A program made the translations under genes and the position numbers. Positions 1-4,366 of a stretch of DNA of 6,790 nt are shown here, piece after piece. A model generated the notes under the pieces. That model was not told the origin of the DNA. It saw only the letters and a program-made list of their open reading frames with translations, and ran no database searches. The stretch's first letter is position 1, and the number at the start of each line of letters is the position of its first letter. Origin of the DNA: an uncultured Eubacteriales bacterium (GTDB lineage: Bacteria > Bacillota > Clostridia > Oscillospirales > CAG-272); the NCBI GenBank assembly GCA_902462015.1, contig CABPZV010000112.1, positions 1-6,790 of the forward strand, read 5' to 3'.

Positions 1-13
1 TCCCGATACCCTC

Positions 14-42
14 TTGAAATATATCCGACTGTATGTTATAAT
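14..42 (+). promoter_or_regulatory. Sigma-A type promoter for structured RNA candidate
   Basis: The -35 box TTGAAA (14-19) and the -10 box TATAAT (37-42) are separated by exactly 17 bp. A start 7-8 nt after the -10 box falls at 49-50, which is the first base or two of the closing stem of the RNA candidate at 49-151. The coincidence of the predicted start with the 5' edge of the fold supports both features. No protein gene lies downstream on this strand until trpB, which has its own promoter. Confidence 0.7.
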
Positions 43-48
43 ATATCT

Positions 49-151
49 CACGCCGGTACCGGAAAGCCTTTCCGGCTGCTCTGCTTATGTGTTCGTGTCA
101 CATAAATATCAGGAGATGTCGAGGTACGAACTCGGCAAATCTGCCGGCGTG
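49..151 (+). ncRNA. Candidate structured RNA, four-way junction with kissing loops
   Basis: I do not recognise a known family. Closing stem P1 pairs CACGCCGG (49-56) with CCGGCGTG (144-151). Inside are three hairpins. P2 is 59-65/69-75 (CCGGAAA/TTTCCGG). P3 is 85-91/99-105 (TTATGTG/CACATAA, loop TTCGTGT at 92-98). P4 is 118-123/131-136, extended by 114-117/139-142 across an AA bulge, with loop GTACGAA at 124-130. The P3 and P4 loops are antiparallel complements over all seven bases: five Watson-Crick pairs and two G-U. With the one U-G pair in P4 (119/135), every imperfect pair is a wobble on this strand and an A-C mismatch on the other, so the + strand is favoured. A small hairpin (158-161/166-169) and T runs at 184-189 and 195-200 follow, but there is no clean intrinsic terminator, so the 3' end is unknown. 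It could be a stand-alone sRNA. A riboswitch-like leader is less likely because no gene follows in sense. Confidence 0.6.
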
Positions 152-223
152 CTTAAAGTCCTGCCGGACGGACAAATATTCAGTTTTTTGTGAGTTTTTT
201 AATAAGTACCCTTACTTTTAATC

Positions 224-252
224 ATTCTACCATAATTTTTTGTGTTAGTCAA
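224..252 (-). promoter_or_regulatory. Leftward promoter facing the RNA candidate
   Basis: Read on the - strand, TTGACT (252-247) and TAGAAT (229-224) are spaced by 17 bp. Transcription would start near 217 and run left, through the complement of the RNA candidate, toward the window edge. A purine-rich AGAGGG at 14-9 on the same strand could be a ribosome binding site for a gene starting just outside the window. The promoter therefore serves either an antisense RNA or the leader of an unseen leftward gene. The boxes are good but lie in A/T-rich DNA, so chance matches are possible. Confidence 0.5.
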
Positions 253-290
253 TAGGTTTTTGGAAAAAAATCAAGGAAATATTTTTTTTA

Positions 291-316
291 GAAAAATACG
301 GACAGAGCGCACCAAA
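291..316 (+). repeat. Imperfect direct repeat, left copy
   Basis: This 26-base stretch, beginning GAAAAATAC and ending ACAGAGCGCACCAAA, recurs at 1843-1868 in the same orientation with only two differences (GG here, AT there). Weaker similarity continues about 30 bases further (CGAATTTCC here, CGAATCTCC there, each followed by a pyrimidine-rich CTTTTC). The two copies flank the AAA ATPase gene. In this copy the repeat also forms one arm of the hairpin at 298-356. Confidence 0.75.
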
Positions 317-356
317 ATCTCCCGAATTTCCACGCTTTTCGGGCGCGCCTGTCCGT
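291..356 (-). terminator. Large hairpin terminator after the AAA ATPase gene
   Basis: ACGGACAG (298-305) pairs with CTGTCCGT (349-356). After a bulged A, GCGC (307-310) pairs with GCGC (345-348). Past an asymmetric internal loop, CCCGAA (321-326) pairs with TTCGGG (338-343) around an 11-base loop. On the - strand the stem is followed by ATTTTTC (297-291), as expected for an intrinsic terminator 82 bases beyond the ATPase stop codon. On the + strand only TTTTA follows. The stem is longer and more interrupted than usual, so it may have another role as well. Confidence 0.6.
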
Positions 357-438
357 TTTACGTTTACAAATTCTGACTTTGTCCTATAGGACGAACAAGG
401 TACTGCGCCATGGTCTACATCCCACTAACGATGTGAAA

Positions 439-1668
439 TCAAAGGTTTTCATTTTCGGCGATAAACTCGATGATGTTTTTGTGTATCACGCCGTCACGCT
501 TTTGCAAGAGCGTATCAAGGGTAAGCAGAAGCTTAGGATAGTTATCCCGAATCATACTGAACGGTCTATATTCGCGCTCCTCCGTTTCTCTGCTCATAAT
601 TGTCATCGCAACTTGAATATAACGGTATTCGTTATTAATTCGTGTGATAAAATCACATTCCAATTTTCCAATTCGTCCAACGCTTATTTTATAATTCTTC
701 GCTGAAAGATAAGTGTAAACAATATTTTCAAGAACCGGACCGTAATTGATTCTTGCATCTACATTACGGGAAAAATAAATACCGAGGTCAGCAAGATAGT
801 ATTTCTGTTCGCTGCGTAACGCTTTTTTGGATTTAACATCAAAGCGCGGGCATTTATAAATAATTTTCGCATTTTCAAGTATCTTCAAGTAATTGTTCAA
901 GGTTTCAGTGCGAATTTTGATATGCTCCTGTTTATCAAAATAATCCGCTATACTCGAAAGACTTACCGTAGCACCGAAATTGTTGATGATATAGGTCATA
1001 ACCCTATCAAACACTGAGCGGTTACGAATCTTCTTGTGCTTAACCACGTCTTTTTCAAGAATTTGCGATATAACATCGGTAATATAAGTGTCTTTATCTG
1101 CAGGATCGTCAAATTCAAGTGTTTTTGGAAAACCTCCAAAGTGAATATATTCGTTAAACTCTTCAGTTTTGTTTTCTTTGATTTCCTTTCCTAAAAAGGC
1201 TTTCATTTCCAGATACTCACGAAAATTCAAAGTAAACATTTCAACTTCAATATACCGCCCTGTCAGTTTGGTGGAAAGCTCACCGCTGAGGAGATAGGAG
1301 TTAGAGCCTGTGATGAAAATTGAGAAATTTCCGTCCTCTCTGAAACCGTTAATGACTTCTTCAAATCCGTCAACATTTTGTACTTCGTCAACAAACAGAT
1401 ATTTGAAATCATCATCAGAAATGAGCGCTTCGATGGCAGCTTCCAGAGCATCCGGGGTTTTGATTTTTCTGTTTCCGCGCTTATCAAGATTCAGATATAT
1501 TATATCTTTTTCGGCAACACCCGTTTTTTTCAGATCATCCATAACCGACAGCAAAAAATATGATTTTCCGCAGCGACGTATGCCCGTAATAACCTTGATT
1601 AGGTCACTGTGATAAAAACCGCGAATTTTGTCAATGTAATATTGTCTTTTGTAAACTTTCATTTCCAT
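439..1668 (-). CDS. AAA family ATPase with C-terminal DUF4143 domain
   Basis: This 409-residue protein belongs to the AAA_14/DUF4143 family of ATP-binding proteins, whose cellular role is largely unknown. Residues 22-150 form the P-loop ATPase: Walker A GIRRCGKS at 29-36, Walker B FVDE at 92-95, and a sensor-like ITGSNSYLLSGE at 119-130, followed by the family hallmark TGRYIEVEMFTLNFREY (136-152). Residues about 204-360 match DUF4143. The segment near 333-354 (GRIGKLECDF, then YIQV) resembles the PD-(D/E)XK nuclease-like end of this domain, with E337 and D339 followed by Q352. No signal peptide or membrane segment is seen. The start at 1668 is supported by AGAAAGGAG at 1685-1677, eight bases upstream; ATG at 1662 is an alternative two codons in. 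The gene is monocistronic, with its own promoter and terminator, looks more A/T-rich than trpBA, and is flanked by direct repeats, all suggestive of an accessory insertion. The family assignment is secure; function is not. Confidence 0.9.
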   Translation of the reverse strand: MEMKVYKRQYYIDKIRGFYHSDLIKVITGIRRCGKSYFLLSVMDDLKKTGVAEKDIIYLNLDKRGNRKIKTPDALEAAIEALISDDDFKYLFVDEVQNVDGFEEVINGFREDGNFSIFITGSNSYLLSGELSTKLTGRYIEVEMFTLNFREYLEMKAFLGKEIKENKTEEFNEYIHFGGFPKTLEFDDPADKDTYITDVISQILEKDVVKHKKIRNRSVFDRVMTYIINNFGATVSLSSIADYFDKQEHIKIRTETLNNYLKILENAKIIYKCPRFDVKSKKALRSEQKYYLADLGIYFSRNVDARINYGPVLENIVYTYLSAKNYKISVGRIGKLECDFITRINNEYRYIQVAMTIMSRETEEREYRPFSMIRDNYPKLLLTLDTLLQKRDGVIHKNIIEFIAENENL

Positions 1669-1697
1669 TATCGGCGCTCCTTTCTATAACCAGTGCT

Positions 1698-1726
1698 ATT
1701 ATAGCATATATCTTAGTTAATGTCAA
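1698..1726 (-). promoter_or_regulatory. Consensus promoter of the AAA ATPase gene
   Basis: On the - strand a perfect TTGACA (1726-1721) and a perfect TATAAT (1703-1698) are separated by 17 bp. The predicted start near 1691 leaves an untranslated leader of about 23 bases that contains the AGAAAGGAG ribosome binding site at 1685-1677. No operator or attenuator is evident, so the gene is probably expressed constitutively at the transcript level. Confidence 0.85.
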
Positions 1727-1842
1727 GTTAAGGCGGAGTAATTCTTAATTTTTCAAATTTACCCTCGTTAAACGGCAAATATCTGTTTGCTTTTTGTCAA
1801 ACGCTATTGATACATGCCAATAAACGTAGAAATAATTTTACA

Positions 1843-1868
1843 GAAAAATACATACAGAGCGCACCAAA
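1843..1868 (+). repeat. Imperfect direct repeat, right copy
   Basis: This is the second copy of the 26-base repeat at 291-316, differing at two positions. It lies 174 bp upstream of the AAA ATPase start codon, between that gene's promoter and the trp leader promoter. Unlike the left copy, it lacks the complementary CTGTCCG arm and so does not form the same hairpin. It may be half of an insertion footprint around the ATPase gene or a member of a dispersed intergenic family. Confidence 0.75.
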
Positions 1869-1886
1869 CGCCACGAATCTCCTCTC

Positions 1887-1915
1887 TTTTCAGGTAATTT
1901 AAAATTGTCTGAAAA
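1887..1915 (+). repeat. Inverted repeat just upstream of trp promoter
   Basis: TTTTCAG (1887-1893) and CTGAAAA (1909-1915) are perfect inverted arms. The RNA stem could extend by G-U, U-G and two A-U pairs to a 7-base loop. It ends five bases before the -35 box of the trp leader promoter. It is not followed by a T run, so it is not an evident terminator. Its position would fit a DNA operator or an upstream element, but the low complexity of the arms makes chance a fair explanation. Confidence 0.35.
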
Positions 1916-1920
1916 AAGAC

Positions 1921-1949
1921 TTGACAGAAACAAAAAGCCGTAGTATAAT
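1921..1949 (+). promoter_or_regulatory. Consensus promoter of the trpBA leader
   Basis: A perfect TTGACA (1921-1926) and a perfect TATAAT (1944-1949) are spaced by 17 bp. Initiation is expected at about 1956-1957, some 20 bases before the first stem of the T-box. A fully consensus promoter fits a system in which control is exercised after initiation, by termination or readthrough in the leader. Confidence 0.9.
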
Positions 1950-1956
1950 TAAAAAA

Positions 1957-2241
1957 ATACTTTTTAAACTGTCGATTGAGGGTTAGTAATTGGCTTTAAA
2001 CGAAAAACAGAGAGCTGTCGGTCGGTGCGAGAGCAGCAAACGCGAAGCTGATGAATGGACTCATGAGGGCGGGAAGAAAGGCCTATTTGCCCGGTAATGC
2101 CCGACGGGTTTCTCCCGTTACAGAGAACAGGTGTTTTAAAGCACCTAAGAGTGCATACGTTTTTTCGTATGAAAACAGGTGGTACCGCAGAAGTTTTAAA
2201 GCTTTTGTCCTGAGCTTTCAGGGCAGGAGCTTTTTTGTTTT
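1957..2241 (+). promoter_or_regulatory. Tryptophan-specific T-box riboswitch (UGG specifier)
   Basis: This leader senses the charging state of tRNA-Trp and controls trpBA. Stem I has lower pairs TGAG/CTCA (1977-1980/2060-2063), then the loop E pair AGTA (1985-1988) opposite GAA (2053-2055), with specifier TGG at 2056-2058. Above it, an 8-bp helix joins 1989-1996 and 2045-2052. The distal part carries AGAGAG before a GCTG/CAGC stem (2014-2017/2034-2037) and the loop GGTCGGTGCGAGA. Smaller hairpins follow at 2104-2118, 2129-2146 and 2154-2171, the last being stem III. The T-box core AACAGGTGGTACCGC lies at 2174-2188. In the antiterminator CAGG (2176-2179) pairs with 2209-2212 and GCAGAAG (2187-2193) with 2202-2208, leaving the bulge TGGTACC (2180-2186) to bind the tRNA acceptor end. 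The variable base there is U, able to pair with A73 or wobble with G73. The competing terminator is at 2198-2241. Uncharged tRNA should switch trpBA on. Specificity agrees with the downstream genes. Confidence 0.96.
2198..2241 (+). terminator. T-box intrinsic terminator
   Basis: AAAGCTTTTGTCCTGA (2198-2213) pairs along its full 16 bases with TCAGGGCAGGAGCTTT (2218-2233), with three G-U pairs and a GCTT loop. A T-rich tract follows (2231-2241). Its 5' arm contains the 3' strand of the antiterminator (2202-2212), so the two folds are mutually exclusive. This is the off state when tRNA-Trp is charged. Confidence 0.95.
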
Positions 2242-2316
2242 GACTCACTCTGACAGCAGCTTATATAAACGCCGTAACAATTAAATGTCCGGCGGTTTTA
2301 AGAAAGGAATGATTAT

Positions 2317-3504
2317 ATGAATTCAAAAGGGAGATTCGGAATTCACGGCGGACAGTACATTCCGGAAACACTGATGAACGCTGTAAATGAGCTTGAATCG
2401 GCTTACAATAAATATAAAAACGACCCCGACTTTATTAACGAACTCGATTCTCTGCTCCGCGACTATGCAGGCAGGCCGAGCCGTCTTTATTACGCTAAGC
2501 GTATGACAGAAGATTTAGGGGGAGCGAAAATTTATCTCAAGCGCGAGGATTTAAATCATACCGGAGCCCATAAAATAAACAACGTTATAGGGCAGATGCT
2601 TCTTGCAAAGCGTATGGGAAAGACACGTGTGATTGCGGAAACAGGTGCAGGACAGCATGGAGTCGCAACTGCGACGGTCGCCGCCATGATGGGTATGGAA
2701 TGTGAGATATTCATGGGACGTACCGATTGCGAAAGACAAGCGCTTAACGTATACCGTATGCGCCTGCTCGGTGCAAAAGTACATTCGGTCGACAGCGGAA
2801 CCGCAACGCTGAAAGACGCTGTTTCGGAAACATTCCGCGAATGGACTACAAGAATTGACGACACTCATTATGTTCTCGGCTCTGTAATGGGACCTTATCC
2901 GTTCCCGGAAATAGTCCGCGACTTTCAGGCGGTAATCAGCCGCGAAATTAAACAGCAGCTTGCTGAGCGCGAGGGCAAACTTCCGGACGCGGTAGTCGCA
3001 TGCGTCGGCGGAGGTTCAAATGCCATCGGAGCGTTTTATCATTTTATAGGCGATCCGTCGGTACGACTTATAGGCTGTGAAGCGGCAGGACGGGGCACCG
3101 ATACAAAAGATACGGCGGCAACCATCACAACAGGCCGGCTGGGAATTTTCCACGGCATGAAATCATATTTCTGCCAGGATGAACACGGGCAGATTGCGCC
3201 GGTATACTCGATCTCTGCAGGTCTTGACTATCCCGGAGTAGGTCCGGAGCACGCATATCTATACGACTCTGGACGGGCTGAATATGTCGCAGTTACCGAT
3301 GATGAAGCGGTCGCCGCCTTTGAATATCTTTCACGAACAGAGGGAATTATTCCGGCAATAGAAAGCGCTCATGCGGTTTCGTATGCTATGAAGCTTGCGT
3401 CTGCTATGAAAAAAGACCAGATAATTGTAATCAATATTTCCGGACGCGGAGACAAGGACTGCGCGGCAATCGCGCGTTACAGAGGGGAGAATCTTTATGA
3501 GTAA
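2317..3504 (+). CDS. trpB: Tryptophan synthase beta subunit
   Basis: TrpB condenses indole with L-serine to give L-tryptophan, using pyridoxal phosphate, in the cytosolic alpha2-beta2 tryptophan synthase. The 395-residue length is normal for the standard TrpB1 form. Visible hallmarks are HTGAHK at 81-86, with K86 as the PLP Schiff-base lysine (K87 in E. coli); AETGAGQHG at 107-115, with E108 as the catalytic glutamate; the PLP phosphate-binding GGGSN at 231-235; SAGLDYPGVGPEH at 300-312; E349 in EGIIPAIESAHA; and SGRGDKD at 375-381, whose S375 contacts the PLP ring nitrogen. The start at 2317 follows AAAGGA (2303-2308) by eight bases and gives a normal N-terminus. The gene is first in its transcript, under the Trp T-box, and overlaps trpA by eight bases, implying coupled translation of the two subunits. 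No key residue is missing, and the enzyme should be active. Confidence 0.98.
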   Translation: MNSKGRFGIHGGQYIPETLMNAVNELESAYNKYKNDPDFINELDSLLRDYAGRPSRLYYAKRMTEDLGGAKIYLKREDLNHTGAHKINNVIGQMLLAKRMGKTRVIAETGAGQHGVATATVAAMMGMECEIFMGRTDCERQALNVYRMRLLGAKVHSVDSGTATLKDAVSETFREWTTRIDDTHYVLGSVMGPYPFPEIVRDFQAVISREIKQQLAEREGKLPDAVVACVGGGSNAIGAFYHFIGDPSVRLIGCEAAGRGTDTKDTAATITTGRLGIFHGMKSYFCQDEHGQIAPVYSISAGLDYPGVGPEHAYLYDSGRAEYVAVTDDEAVAAFEYLSRTEGIIPAIESAHAVSYAMKLASAMKKDQIIVINISGRGDKDCAAIARYRGENLYE

Positions 3505-4366
3505 TATTGCAAAAGCGTTTGATCACGGAAAAGCATTCATACCTTTTATTACCTGCGGAGACCCGTCTCTTGATGTGACCGAAAAGCTTGTTTTTGAAAT
3601 GGCGAACGCAGGAGCAGATCTCATTGAGCTTGGAATACCTTTTTCAGACCCCACCGCAGAGGGGCCGGTTATACGAGATGCGAGCCTCCGCGCTCTGTCG
3701 GGAGGAGTAACCGTTCCGAAAATTTTTGAAATGGTAAAACGTATTAGAAAAACGGTTAAAATTCCGATGGTTTTTATGACGTATGCCAACGTTGTTTTTT
3801 CCTGCGGTTTGAAAAATGACAGTCTGAATACTGACGATTCAAAGGCTAATCCCAGAACAGGCAATTCGGAGATTTTCATTTCAAAGTGCAGTGAAATCGG
3901 CATTGACGGACTGATACTTCCCGATATCCCATTTGAGGAAAAAGAGGAATTTGACGGTATCTGTAAAAAATACGGCCTCGATCTTATCTCCATGATTGCT
4001 CCGACGTCCCATGAACGCATTTCCATGATTGCAGAAAAGGCTGACGGATTCTTATACTGTGTTTCTTCGCTCGGCGTAACGGGAACACGTTCAACTATTA
4101 CGACAGATATCGGATCTATGATAAAGCTTGTAAAGAAAAGCAAAGACATTCCCTGCGCCGTGGGCTTCGGCATATCTACACCGCAGCAGGCCGCAGAAAT
4201 ATCCGCAGTGGCTGACGGCGTTATCGTCGGCTCGGCAATTGTTAAGCTCTGCGAAAAATACGGCGCTGACTGCATCCCTTACGTTGCCGATTATGTCAAA
4301 AGCATGAAACAGGCCATACAGTCAGAATTTTCTCCACACCATTTTATTGACAATTCCGGTATATGA
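3497..4366 (+). CDS. trpA: Tryptophan synthase alpha subunit
   Basis: TrpA cleaves indole-3-glycerol phosphate to indole and glyceraldehyde 3-phosphate and channels the indole to TrpB. The TIM-barrel signature IELGIPFSDP is at 43-52; E44 matches catalytic E49 of E. coli. The second catalytic acid, D60 in E. coli, is glutamate here (E55 in PTAEGP), a substitution the family signature tolerates. GVTGTR (193-198) is the mobile loop 6, and GFGIS (223-227) with VGSAIVK (244-250) are the phosphate-binding loops. At 289 residues it is about 20 longer than E. coli TrpA (268), mainly through a polar insertion near 105-124 after ANVVFSCG, close to the surface that meets TrpB. A short tail (about 277-289) also exceeds the usual end. 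The start overlaps the end of trpB by eight bases and is preceded by GAGGGGAG (3482-3489). The last 45 bases overlap convergent capG, and no terminator is seen. Identity is secure. Confidence 0.97.
   Translation: MSNIAKAFDHGKAFIPFITCGDPSLDVTEKLVFEMANAGADLIELGIPFSDPTAEGPVIRDASLRALSGGVTVPKIFEMVKRIRKTVKIPMVFMTYANVVFSCGLKNDSLNTDDSKANPRTGNSEIFISKCSEIGIDGLILPDIPFEEKEEFDGICKKYGLDLISMIAPTSHERISMIAEKADGFLYCVSSLGVTGTRSTITTDIGSMIKLVKKSKDIPCAVGFGISTPQQAAEISAVADGVIVGSAIVKLCEKYGADCIPYVADYVKSMKQAIQSEFSPHHFIDNSGI

Noticed and set aside
49..151. Resemblance of GAGGTACGAAC (121-131) to the start of a lysine riboswitch
   Set aside because: The rest of the five-helix lysine core is absent, the element forms a simple hairpin here, and no lysine gene follows.
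364..411. 15-codon reading frame on the - strand starting ATGGCGCAG
   Set aside because: No convincing ribosome binding site, and it lies in the gap between the ATPase stop codon and the terminator hairpin; too short to support from one sequence.
379..705. 108-codon open frame on the + strand
   Set aside because: It is antisense to the conserved C-terminus of the AAA ATPase gene and has no ribosome binding site or recognisable domain.
291..1868. Insertion sequence or transposon around the AAA ATPase
   Set aside because: No transposase, no terminal inverted repeats and no clear short target duplication; only imperfect direct repeats are present.
1964..2284. Short open frames on both strands through the trp leader
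   Set aside because: The DNA is fully explained by the T-box structure; a leader peptide is not needed in T-box control and no ribosome binding site with clustered Trp codons is seen.
3650..3670. Glutamate in place of catalytic Asp60 of TrpA as evidence of an inactive enzyme
   Set aside because: The family signature accepts Asp or Glu here, all other catalytic and phosphate-binding motifs are intact, and the gene sits in an intact trpBA operon.
3523..4275. 250-codon open frame on the - strand opposite trpA
   Set aside because: Its residues are the complement of a conserved TIM-barrel gene, with no family features; a shadow frame.
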